This document shows positions 1 to 8,388 of a stretch of 64,000 nucleotides of DNA, in pieces. Position 1 is the first letter of the stretch, and every line of letters starts with the position of its first letter. The translations under genes were made by a program, and so were the position numbers. Below the pieces are notes generated by a model. That model did no database searches. It was given only the letters and a program-made list of their open reading frames with translations, and was not told the DNA's origin. The stretch spans positions 434,001-498,000 of the forward strand of contig CAVQIT010000008.1 of assembly GCA_963712655.1 (NCBI GenBank), read 5' to 3'. The DNA comes from Pollutimonas sp963712655 (lineage in GTDB: Bacteria > Pseudomonadota > Gammaproteobacteria > Burkholderiales > Burkholderiaceae_B).

Positions 1-326
1 GCATGATCCGGCAACCACTGCAGCGACGCGTTAGCCAATATCACGTCGAACTTGTCGGAGGGATCCCAGCTTTGAATATCGGCTTCCTGAAAACTGATGC
101 CGGGCAGCCGTTTGCGCGCCGCCGCAACCATATCGCCGGAATTGTCCACACCGACGACAACAGCACCGGGAAACTTTTGCGCCAGGACCTCGGTGGAGTT
201 GCCGGGGCCGCATCCAAGGTCGGCGGCGAGGCGCGCATCTTGCATGGGCAAGGCGGCAAGCAGATCGCGCACGGGCCTTGTCCGCTCGTTTTCAAAAGTC
301 GAGTACTGTTTTGCGGACCAAGTCAT
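1..326 (-). CDS. tam: trans-aconitate 2-methyltransferase, partial (3' end off window)
   Basis: This is a SAM-dependent methyltransferase of the Tam family, which methylates trans-aconitate, an inhibitor of the TCA cycle, in the cytoplasm. Only the first 108 residues are in the window; the gene continues past base 1. The start MTWSAKQYSTFENERTRPV and the SAM motif ADLGCGPGN (residues 36-44), followed by an acidic GVDNS strand end (59-63) and the later IQSWDP and NASLQWLPDH segments, are characteristic of Tam. The start is an ATG at 326. A LysR gene lies upstream on the same strand. Family assignment is strong; substrate is taken from the family. Confidence 0.88.
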   Translation of the reverse strand, partial: MTWSAKQYSTFENERTRPVRDLLAALPMQDARLAADLGCGPGNSTEVLAQKFPGAVVVGVDNSGDMVAAARKRLPGISFQEADIQSWDPSDKFDVILANASLQWLPDH

Positions 327-435
327 TGTGCTTCCTGTTACGGGTTGACGGAATGCCGGAAAGCATACGCCTCATACGGCACCGTTTCAAATGACGCCCC
401 TACACGCCAACGCCGAAAGCGGCGATCGATCATTT

Positions 436-1401
436 TCAGGTCCGGATTACGGACTGCCCCGCATGAGCGGCAAGAAACTCGGAGGGTTCAAAGTAAAAAT
501 CCTTGTTCCCTGCCAGGCGCTCCACCATGAAATCGATGAAGGTCCTCACTCGCAGCGGCTGCTCGGTTCGATGGCCGTAATAAATGTAGATGGCCTCGCG
601 CTGGGTAACATGCTGGACCAGCAATGGAACAAGGCGGCCGCTTCGGATGTGCGCGGTCGCCGAGAAACTTCCCAGTTGGCCGATTCCCAGCCCGGAAAGC
701 ACGGCCAGGGTTTCGGTTTCGGTATCGTTCGTGGATATCGCCGCCGCCACATCGCGATAGACGATCTCGTTGCCCATCTGAAACTCCCATGGCGCCAGTT
801 TGCCGGTGTTCGCGCGCCGATAGCCGGTGCAGCGATGCGTGTCGAGCTCGTCGATGGATCGCGGCGCGCCATAACGGTCGATATACCGTTGCGAAGCGCA
901 GACAATCAACTGAATCGGCACCAGCCGCCGCGCGATCATGCCGCCGGACGGCGGGGAGCCTCCTCGAAAGCCGACATCGGAACGCTCGGTCACCAAGTCG
1001 GTAAAGCGGTCGTCCAACTGAACATCAAGCTGCACGTTTTGGTATAGATCGGCGAACTCCGTGAAGTAAGGCCAAAGCACGGAACATCCGAAAGCACGCG
1101 GCGCGCTTACACGCAGCGGGCCGGAGATTTCTTCTTTCGACCGCCTTGCCTCGTCCAGCGCGCCAGCAAGGATGGCCAACGCGGGCTTCACGCTTTCGAA
1201 CAGACGCTGCCCTTCCTCGGTCATGCTTAATTTGCGAGTGGTTCGATGGAAAAGCCTGACTCCTAGTTCTTTTTCCAACTGCATCACCGCGTGGCTGGCG
1301 GCCTGCGGGGAAATGCCCTGATCGACCGCGGCTTTGCGCAGGCTGCCCAGCGTCGCGGCCCGGACAAAAATGGTGATTGCGCGAGTTTCATTCATTGCCA
1401 T
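436..1401 (-). CDS. LysR family transcriptional regulator
   Basis: A 321-residue LysR-type regulator. The winged HTH occupies residues 1-65 (ATLGSLRKAAVDQGISPQA, then LEKELGVRLFHRTTRKLSMT) and the rest is the LysR effector-binding domain, of the CrgA/short-chain-dehydrogenase-associated type. Two ATG starts are possible (1401 and 1395); both keep the HTH intact. It is divergent from the SDR gene that starts at 1514, so by the usual LysR arrangement it probably controls that gene. The effector is unknown. Confidence 0.9.
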   Translation of the reverse strand: MAMNETRAITIFVRAATLGSLRKAAVDQGISPQAASHAVMQLEKELGVRLFHRTTRKLSMTEEGQRLFESVKPALAILAGALDEARRSKEEISGPLRVSAPRAFGCSVLWPYFTEFADLYQNVQLDVQLDDRFTDLVTERSDVGFRGGSPPSGGMIARRLVPIQLIVCASQRYIDRYGAPRSIDELDTHRCTGYRRANTGKLAPWEFQMGNEIVYRDVAAAISTNDTETETLAVLSGLGIGQLGSFSATAHIRSGRLVPLLVQHVTQREAIYIYYGHRTEQPLRVRTFIDFMVERLAGNKDFYFEPSEFLAAHAGQSVIRT

Positions 1402-1513
1402 CGCCTGACATTAGCAAATAAATATTGATTATAAATCCACTTATTAGCGGCTAGTGCATGCCAGTCCATCATCCTATGATGCACTCACTTTCACAACACA
1501 CAGGAGCAACATC
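1402..1513. promoter_or_regulatory. divergent LysR/SDR promoter region with a 7-bp inverted repeat
   Basis: The 112-bp gap between the divergent LysR and SDR genes must hold both promoters. It has an AT-rich half (about 1410-1446) and an inverted repeat AGTGCAT (1453-1459) / ATGCACT (1479-1485) with a 19-base spacer. A Shine-Dalgarno-like AGGAG at 1502-1506 precedes the SDR start. The repeat is seen directly; its use as an operator is inference. Confidence 0.35.
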
Positions 1514-2371
1514 ATGGCAACTACCTCGAACATCGGTTTCAAACGCGTCTGGTTCATCACCGGCGCATCGCGCGGATTCGGCGCATTGATTGCCCAGGCC
1601 GCTTTGGCGGAGGGCAATGCGGTTGTGGCGACAGGCCGCAATGTTGCCGCGATCGCCGAACGCCTTGGCGAGTCGCCCGCTTTGCTGCCCTTGGCGCTGG
1701 ACGTGACCGATCAAGAGCAAGCGACCGCCGCCGTCGAAGCCGCCATCGAGAAATTCGGCCGTATCGACGTTCTGGTCAACAATGCCGGATTTGGCTTGCT
1801 GGGCGCCGTCGAAGAATCCACCGATGCGGATGTGCGCCGCATGTATGACACCAATGTATTTGGATTGCTGAATGTCACGCGCGCGGTCCTGCCCTGGATG
1901 CGCTCGAAACGATCGGGCCACATCATCAACATGTCCTCGATCGGCGGCTATCGCTCGGGCGCCGGATTCGGTGCCTACTGCTCCACGAAATTCGCCGTCG
2001 AAGGCTTGACGGAAGCCTTGCACAGCGAACTGCAGCCATTGGGAATCCACGCAACGATAGTCGAGCCAGGCTATTTCCGAACGGATTTCCTGGACGCGTC
2101 ATCGCTCACGATTGCCCCGGATATCATCGACGACTACGAGCAGACGTCGGGAACACTGCGCCGGCTGGCCGGCAGCTTGAACCACAATCAACCCGGCAAC
2201 CCGGAGAAATTGGCGGCCGCCATGATCGAATTGGTCAATGCCGCGACGCCGCCCCTGCGGCTTCCCCTGGGTACCGACACCTTGAAAGCGATTGCGGAAA
2301 AACATGCCTACGTGGCGCAGGAAACCGAAACCTGGAAGAAGCTGTCGGCATCGACGGACTTTCCTGTGTAA
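1514..2371 (+). CDS. SDR family oxidoreductase
   Basis: A 285-residue classical short-chain dehydrogenase/reductase. It has the NAD(P) motif TGASRGFG (16-23), the NNAG motif (89-92), the catalytic Ser in INMSSIGGY (138-146) and the YCSTK active-site Tyr155/Lys159. The start at 1514 is chosen over an upstream ATG at 1454 because AGGAG lies just before it and homology to the family begins there. Divergent LysR upstream suggests local regulation. The substrate cannot be named; close relatives are annotated only as SDR or oxidoreductase. Confidence 0.92.
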   Translation: MATTSNIGFKRVWFITGASRGFGALIAQAALAEGNAVVATGRNVAAIAERLGESPALLPLALDVTDQEQATAAVEAAIEKFGRIDVLVNNAGFGLLGAVEESTDADVRRMYDTNVFGLLNVTRAVLPWMRSKRSGHIINMSSIGGYRSGAGFGAYCSTKFAVEGLTEALHSELQPLGIHATIVEPGYFRTDFLDASSLTIAPDIIDDYEQTSGTLRRLAGSLNHNQPGNPEKLAAAMIELVNAATPPLRLPLGTDTLKAIAEKHAYVAQETETWKKLSASTDFPV

Positions 2372-2439
2372 TTGCCCGCCATTCGCCGGCAAGGGCTATC
2401 GCGCAAAGGAGCCGGCTTTGGGCATCGTCCCGCTTCCGA

Positions 2440-3901
2440 TCACCGGGTACCGGTAAGGGGCGGGGCAATGTCTTCGAGCGAACGGCGCTCCGCGTCGACA
2501 GCGAACCGCAGCGCGATAAAACCCGCGACGATGACCAGGAACGCCGCGAAGGCATAGCCGCCGGCCACCGCGGCGGGCCGGCCGCTTTCGATCAGCGCGC
2601 CGAAAAGCACCGGCCCGGCAACGCCTCCCACGCCTGTGCCGACGGCGTAGAACAACGAGATGGCCAGGGCCCGCATTTCCAGCGGAAAAACTTCACTGAC
2701 CGTCAGGTACGCCGAACTGGCCGCCGCCGACGCCAGAAAGAAAACAGCCGACCAGCACAGCGCCTGGCTGCGGGCATCGAGCCAGCCTTGGACAAAAGCC
2801 CATCCCGTCAGCGCAAGCCCCAGCCCCGCCAGTATATAAGTGCACGCTATCATTTTGCGCCGTCCCACCCGGTCGAACAGCGGTCCCAGCATCAAAGGCC
2901 CCAGAACATTGCCCAGCGCGAACGGAAAGATATAAAGCCCCACGCGGCTATCGGGTACGTCATAGAAACGCGTCAGCACCAGCGCATAAGTAAAGAATAT
3001 GGCGTTATAGAAAAACGCCTGGGACACCATCAGGGCCAGGGCCACGGCACTGCGGCGCCGATAGGTGTGCAACAGCACGCGCATGATGTCGCTCATGCGG
3101 GGAATAGCGCTTACGCCCAGGCGCATCCACGCCTGCAAAGGCACCGGCGGCAGCGCGCCATGCCGGGCCGCGATACGGGATTCGATAGCGGCGACGATGC
3201 GCTCGGCCTCTTCGAGCGCGGCCATGCGTCAGCAGCCATCGCGGGCTCTCGGGCACATCGCGGCGAACAAGCGCAATCGCCAACGCCAGCACAGCCCCCA
3301 GAATGAATCCCAGGCGCCAGCCCCACTCGATCGGAACAATTGCTTCGTCCAGCACCACCAGGCTCAGGCCGGCCCCCAGGGCCGCGCCCACCCAGAAGCT
3401 GCCGTTGATCGCCAGGCTGACCCGGCCCCGGACGCGCGCCGGCACCAGCTCGTCGATAGCGGAATTGATGGCGGCATATTCGCCGCCTATCCCCAGGCCG
3501 GTTACGAACCGGCACAGCCCAAAGAACCAGGCTTGCGTCGAAAATCCCGTGGCCAGCGTGGCGATCATGTAGACGGTCAAGGTAATGAGAAACAGCTTCT
3601 TGCGGCCCAGCATGTCGGCCAATCGACCGAACAGCAATGCGCCGACTACCGCGCCGGCGATATACAGCGATCCGGACCAGCCGACCTGGGCGGCAGTCAG
3701 TCCCAATGTCTCCGGCCGCTCGAGGATGCTGCCGAAGGAGCCCACCAGGGTGACTTCAAGGCCATCGAGCATCCAGGCAATGCCAAGGGCCAGCACGACG
3801 CGCCAATGCCAGGCCGACCATGGCAAGCGGTCCAATCGAGCGGGTATGTCGGTGTATGGGCTGGGTAGGGCGGAGCCAGGTGCTGCTGTCATCGTGCTCA
3901 T
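2440..3901 (-). pseudogene. MFS transporter disrupted by a frameshift
   Basis: Two minus-strand reading frames together make one 12-helix major facilitator of the sugar/aromatic-acid porter type. The N-terminal part starts at 3901 and carries motif A (GRLADMLGRKK) and the central PESPRWLLTHGR; the C-terminal part continues in another frame from about 3225 with ALEEAERIV, a second DRVGRRKMI motif and six membrane segments, ending at 2440. The frame changes between about 3210 and 3235, consistent with one extra base or two missing bases. It lies 107 bp downstream of the ABC permease on the same strand and could once have been part of that operon. A sequencing error would give the same picture. 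Confidence 0.85.
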
Positions 3902-4008
3902 CCAGGTGAATCGCGATGAACTATCTTACGCTACCTGGGGTGTGGGCTTGACGAATTCCGGCGCATCGAGAGCCATCTGGACAATCATCCAGCCCAAGCC
4001 AATTGCGC

Positions 4009-4809
4009 TCAGGGCTGTATCAACGTCAGGTCGCCGCTATGGCCGCGCTGCGATGCATGCCAGCTCAGCATGCGCCTTTCGAATATTTCTATAACTTTGA
4101 ACAGCACGACACCCAGCACACATAGCAGCGCCAGGGCCACAAACACCGTTGGCGTATCGAAACTACCCTGGGCCACCAATATGACGTGGCCCAGGCCTGA
4201 TCCTCCCGCCACAAATTCGCCAACGATAGTGCCCACCAGTGCAAACGATACGCCAACCTTCATGCCGGCAAAAAGACTGGGCAGCGCATTGGGAAAGCGG
4301 ATCTTCCAGAGTATTTTGGCGCGCGAGGCCTGGTTGACCCTGGCCATGTCCAACATTTCCGGGTCGGTGGATTTCAGGCCCAACACGGTATCGATGAGGA
4401 TAGGAAAAATGGCGATCAGCATTGCAATGGCGATTTTCGGCGCTGAACCGGTACCCAGCCAGATTACGAACAAAGGGGCCAATGCGACCTTGGGCACGGC
4501 GTTGACGGCTACCAGCAACGAGTAGAGAGTCCGATCCAGGAAGCGCGAATAAACGATACCTATGGCTGCAATCACACCCAAAACGACGGCAAGGGCAAAT
4601 CCGGCAAGAGTCGTCAACAGGGTGTCCAGGCTCTGCATCAATAAATAGCCAGGAGAGGCAAGGAATTCGACAAAAATCTTTGTCGGTGCCGGAAGCAGAA
4701 ATTCGCGAACACCAGACATGCGCACCCCGGCCTCCCAAATGGCCAGCAGCACCAGAATCGTGATGACAACCATGCGGCTGCGTTCGGTTTTCAGCCAAAG
4801 ATGCTTCAT
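4009..4809 (-). CDS. ABC transporter permease (SsuC/TauC/NMT1-associated type)
   Basis: A 266-residue inner-membrane permease of the binding-protein-dependent transport family used by sulfonate, taurine, nitrate and pyrimidine-precursor importers. It has about six hydrophobic segments and an EAA-type loop at about residues 156-181, ending in WKIRFPNALPSLFAG, which contacts the ATPase. The start at 4809 (MKHLWLK) is only four bases after the ATPase stop; a longer in-frame reading would overlap the ATPase and lacks homology. Last member of the hyuA-hyuB-SBP-ATPase-permease operon. Confidence 0.92.
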   Translation of the reverse strand: MKHLWLKTERSRMVVITILVLLAIWEAGVRMSGVREFLLPAPTKIFVEFLASPGYLLMQSLDTLLTTLAGFALAVVLGVIAAIGIVYSRFLDRTLYSLLVAVNAVPKVALAPLFVIWLGTGSAPKIAIAMLIAIFPILIDTVLGLKSTDPEMLDMARVNQASRAKILWKIRFPNALPSLFAGMKVGVSFALVGTIVGEFVAGGSGLGHVILVAQGSFDTPTVFVALALLCVLGVVLFKVIEIFERRMLSWHASQRGHSGDLTLIQP

Positions 4810-4813
4810 GACC

Positions 4814-5587
4814 CTACCCTTTATAAATGCCGAGATCGCGAAAAGTTTCGCGGATTGCCACAACGTAGTCGGCGAACTGCGCTGTGTCGCGCACGTCCAG
4901 GCCCCGCGGCCGCTCCAGCTCAACAGGTATGATTTTCTCGATTCTGCCGGGATTGCGGGCCATGATCACCACTCGACTGCCCAGATACACGGCCTCCGTA
5001 ATCGAATGCGTGATGAACACGACCGTTTTTTTTGTCGCCAGCCAGGTTCGCTGCAGTTCCGAATTGAGCTCATCGCGGGTGAATGGATCGAGAGCGCCGA
5101 AAGGTTCGTCCATCAGCAACAATTGCGGGTCGGTCAGCAGGGCCCGGCAAATGGAAACGCGCTGGCGCATTCCGCCCGAGAGTTCACGGGGATAACGATC
5201 GATGAACGCCTCCAGCCCGAACAATGACAAGAGCTCCCGCGCCCGGCTTTCATAATCGGCGCGCTCATGACCATGAAATTCGGCCGCAATCAGCACATTG
5301 TCCAGGACATTGCGCCACTCAAGCAGCAAGTCCCGCTGGAAGACTACCCCCATGTTCTCGGGAGGAGTTTCGATCTGCCTGCCTTGCAACGCCAGCCGGC
5401 CGCCGGAAATCGGTTCGAGTCCCGCCATGCATCGAAGCAGGGTGCTTTTGCCGCAGCCGCTGGGGCCGACGATGCACACGAACTCGCCTTCGAGGATATC
5501 CAAATCTATATTTCGCAAAGCATGTACCGGCGCACGCTTCGAGTGATAGGTCTTGTTGAGCCCCTGGGTTTCTAGAAAGCCGGCCAC
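4814..5587 (-). CDS. ABC transporter ATP-binding protein
   Basis: A 257-residue ATPase of the SsuB/TauB type. Walker A is GPSGCGKST (41-49), the Q-loop is VVFQRD (81-86), the signature is LSGGM (136-140), Walker B is LLLMDEP (156-162) and the switch His is in FITHS (191-195). The start codon is GTG at 5587, supported by AGGAG seven to eleven bases upstream. It sits between the binding protein and the permease and energises import through the latter. Confidence 0.95.
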   Translation of the reverse strand: MAGFLETQGLNKTYHSKRAPVHALRNIDLDILEGEFVCIVGPSGCGKSTLLRCMAGLEPISGGRLALQGRQIETPPENMGVVFQRDLLLEWRNVLDNVLIAAEFHGHERADYESRARELLSLFGLEAFIDRYPRELSGGMRQRVSICRALLTDPQLLLMDEPFGALDPFTRDELNSELQRTWLATKKTVVFITHSITEAVYLGSRVVIMARNPGRIEKIIPVELERPRGLDVRDTAQFADYVVAIRETFRDLGIYKG

Positions 5588-5599
5588 AGTACTCTCCTA

Positions 5600-6607
5600 T
5601 CAGTTCATCAGCAGGGCGTTGGTGTAATAGTCGGCAGGTGTGTGGCCAGCCTTTATCAGGCCGGTTTGCTCCATCGATTTGATTGCATCGGCCCAATCGG
5701 CATCTGTCTGGACGCCGATAGGCAGATCTCCGCCCGTCGGGCTTTTGAAGAATGCCTTATAGGCTTGCAACTGGCCGCGCAACACATCGGCGTCGAGTTT
5801 GGCGTTGGGACGCTGGGCAATAATTGCCGCAACCGCTTCCTCGATGTGGCCATCATAAATATAGTTCCAGGCGCGCTGCTGTACTTGCACCAGCTTTTTG
5901 ACCGCGTCCTTTTTTTCCGACCCTATCATGGCCGGTGTCGATACCAGCCCATAGCTGGGGAAACTGATCCCGCTGTCCGCCAGCAGCAGGGCACTGGCCT
6001 CGCGCGTTTTTTTGACCATAGGCTGGCCAAACGGCGCCTGGGACATGAAGCCATCGGCATTGCCGGACGCGTAAGTGGACACCATCGCGCTGGGCGCTAC
6101 CATCACCACCTCGACCTCTCCTTTTTTCAGGCCGTTCGCCTTGAGGTAAGGTTGGATGAACGGCGCCCAGGGACTGGTGGTAAAACAGACTATCTTCTTG
6201 CCCATCAAATCTTTAGGCGACTTGACACCGAGCTTTTCGTCCAGCAAGACCGCCAAGTCGCCCGTGCGGGCAAAGCCTGCAATCGAGATCAAGTCCAGCC
6301 CATTTTCTTTGGCTACCGCCATGGTGCCCACCGACACCTGGCCAACATCCACCTTGCCAGCCGCCAGCAACTGCAAAGTATTGATCGTGCCTGTTCCATC
6401 CTGGATTTCAACATCCAGGCCCTGCTCCGCAAACCATCCTTTCTCTTTGGCCAAATGCATGGCCCCGTGCATGCCCCAGGGCGAGAAGTCCAGCCGTACC
6501 AGGAGCGACTCGGCCGCCTTTGCCGGCGCCGCGGCGACAGCCATGCCTATTGCCGTAAACGCGAGCATGCCTGCCAGGCGTCGGAAAATCGTAAACCGCG
6601 TGTTCAT
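5600..6607 (-). CDS. ABC transporter substrate-binding protein (NMT1/THI5-like)
   Basis: A 335-residue periplasmic binding protein with a signal peptide ending near AAPAKA (residues 26-31). The mature part, with LDFSPWGMHGAMHLAKEKGW and the later DVGQVSVG segment, matches the NMT1/SsuA-like family that binds pyrimidine-like or sulfonate ligands. The start at 6607 has GGAGA upstream; a longer in-frame start at 6652 is less likely because the signal peptide begins at MNTRF. It follows hyuB by 59 bp, so a cyclic amide or similar nitrogen compound is a reasonable but unproven ligand. Confidence 0.92.
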   Translation of the reverse strand: MNTRFTIFRRLAGMLAFTAIGMAVAAAPAKAAESLLVRLDFSPWGMHGAMHLAKEKGWFAEQGLDVEIQDGTGTINTLQLLAAGKVDVGQVSVGTMAVAKENGLDLISIAGFARTGDLAVLLDEKLGVKSPKDLMGKKIVCFTTSPWAPFIQPYLKANGLKKGEVEVVMVAPSAMVSTYASGNADGFMSQAPFGQPMVKKTREASALLLADSGISFPSYGLVSTPAMIGSEKKDAVKKLVQVQQRAWNYIYDGHIEEAVAAIIAQRPNAKLDADVLRGQLQAYKAFFKSPTGGDLPIGVQTDADWADAIKSMEQTGLIKAGHTPADYYTNALLMN

Positions 6608-6666
6608 ATGTTTCTCCAGGTGACGGCCCAAATCAACGAGCCGGAATATCATTGCCAGGGGCGCTG

Positions 6667-8388
6667 TTATTGCCGGCCGGCACGCAAATCCTGAGTAGCC
6701 TTGACATCGACCACTCCTGTTTTTCCATCGACAACCACCCGATGATGCTTGCGGGCAAACTCAGCAGTAATTTTCTGATTCCAGACATCTTCGCTGATGG
6801 CAGGATACTCGCGCAGCAAAGGGTCTCCGAACCCCCCTCCTCCCGGCTGGCAGTGCGTGACAAGGTCGTTGCGCTCGATAGTCATCCCTATCTTGCTGGG
6901 TAAGGCCCGAACCTCGCCGTCGTGTTCCAGCAAGTTCAGAGCGGCGCTTGCGGGCTTACCCCCTGCAAGCCCGTAGGGCTGGAACTTCATGCGATCGGCC
7001 CGCAACTGAAGCAATGAATCCGGGCCCAGGACGCGGTAGCTGCGGCGGATTCCGAGCCCTCCCCGGTACATGCCCGCGCCGCATGAATCGGGAACCAATT
7101 CATATGCCTCTACCCGGACGGGATGCCTGGCTTCGAGAGTCTCCACAGGCGTATTGGATAGATTCTGCGATGCATTGGTGATGGCTTCGATGCCATCGCT
7201 GTGCGGGCGGCCGCCCCAGGCGCCGCAAATCATGTCGACAATAATATAAGGCTTGCCTTGGTCGCTCTTGCCCGACAGGCAAACGACCGTATTCCCGCCC
7301 TCGCCGGCCGCGGGTATGCGGTCGGGAACGACCTGCGCCAGCGCGCCCAGCATCGCATCGAACACGCGATACCCCGTCAGCGCGCGCGCCGCCACCGCGG
7401 CGGGCTCGAAGGGATTAAGAACAGAGCCTTCCGGAACGTGGATATCCACGCAACGGAAAACCCCGGCGTTGTTGGGCACATCGCCTTTCAACGCACATCG
7501 GACACTCAGGTAAGTACATGATTTCGTATAAGACAGAGTGGAATTGATGGCGGCTCGAACCTGCGGCGACGAACCAGAATAATCCACGCTCACATGATCG
7601 TCATGCACGGTCATGGATACGCAGATCGGTATGGGATCGGGCGACAAGCCGTCATCGTCGATATAGTCGGTAAAAGTAAAAGTACCTTTGGGCCAGCCGC
7701 GGATTTCCTCGCGGGTAAGCCGTTCAGCGTAATCCAGCAGCTCGGCAAAATAAGCGCGGGCGCTGTCCCGGCCATACCGGTCAAGCAGACCGGTAAGTTC
7801 GCGCACACCCACCTTGGACGCCGCATACTGGGCTCGCAAATCGCCCAGTACGCGATCCGGCACACGCACATTGCGGGCTATCAGGCGCTCCACCGTCTCG
7901 TTGATTTTCCCCGCTTCATACAGCTTCAATACCGGTATGCGTATGCCTTCCTGGTAGATTTCCGTTGAATCGCTTGCATTGGAGCCAGGTACGCGGCCGC
8001 CCACATCCGTATGGTGGCAAATGACAACGCAAAAGCCCTCCAGCTCCCCTTGATAGAAAAAAGGAACAAACATGAAGATGTCGGGCAGATGCATCCCTCC
8101 TTCGTAGGGGTCGTTCAGAATAACCGCATCGCCTGGCTCCAGGGTGGCGCCATACCGCTTGAGCACTTCGTCCATTGCTTCCGGTATGGCGCCAAGATGC
8201 AGGGCTATGGTTTTGGCCTGGGCGATCATGCGCCCCTGCCTGTCGCAAATAGCCGCGGAATAGTCCATGACGTCCTTCACGATCTCGGAGCGTGCGGTAC
8301 GCAATACCGTGTAGGCAACCTCGTCGACAATAGCATCCATTGCATTTTTCACCACCGCAAATGTAATGGGATCGATAGCAATGTTCAT
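6667..8388 (-). CDS. hyuB: hydantoinase B / oxoprolinase family protein
   Basis: A 573-residue HyuB-family subunit. Typical blocks are DPITFAVVKNAMDAIVDE at the N-terminus, DYSAAICDRQGRMIAQ, LNDPYEGGMHLPD, CHHTDVGGRVPGSNA and, near the end, the Gly-rich QPGGGGFGDP. HyuB partners HyuA in ATP-dependent hydrolysis of N-methylhydantoin or 5-oxoproline, and the same superfamily includes acetone and acetophenone carboxylases. The start ATG at 8388 overlaps the hyuA stop by ATGA, so the two are translationally coupled. The association with an NMT1-type importer favours a cyclic amide substrate. Confidence 0.93.
   Translation of the reverse strand: MNIAIDPITFAVVKNAMDAIVDEVAYTVLRTARSEIVKDVMDYSAAICDRQGRMIAQAKTIALHLGAIPEAMDEVLKRYGATLEPGDAVILNDPYEGGMHLPDIFMFVPFFYQGELEGFCVVICHHTDVGGRVPGSNASDSTEIYQEGIRIPVLKLYEAGKINETVERLIARNVRVPDRVLGDLRAQYAASKVGVRELTGLLDRYGRDSARAYFAELLDYAERLTREEIRGWPKGTFTFTDYIDDDGLSPDPIPICVSMTVHDDHVSVDYSGSSPQVRAAINSTLSYTKSCTYLSVRCALKGDVPNNAGVFRCVDIHVPEGSVLNPFEPAAVAARALTGYRVFDAMLGALAQVVPDRIPAAGEGGNTVVCLSGKSDQGKPYIIVDMICGAWGGRPHSDGIEAITNASQNLSNTPVETLEARHPVRVEAYELVPDSCGAGMYRGGLGIRRSYRVLGPDSLLQLRADRMKFQPYGLAGGKPASAALNLLEHDGEVRALPSKIGMTIERNDLVTHCQPGGGGFGDPLLREYPAISEDVWNQKITAEFARKHHRVVVDGKTGVVDVKATQDLRAGRQ

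Noticed and set aside
5642..6694. 350-codon plus-strand frame opposite the ABC binding protein
   Set aside because: It mirrors the real minus-strand gene with signal peptide and family motifs; the opposite frame has no recognisable motif.
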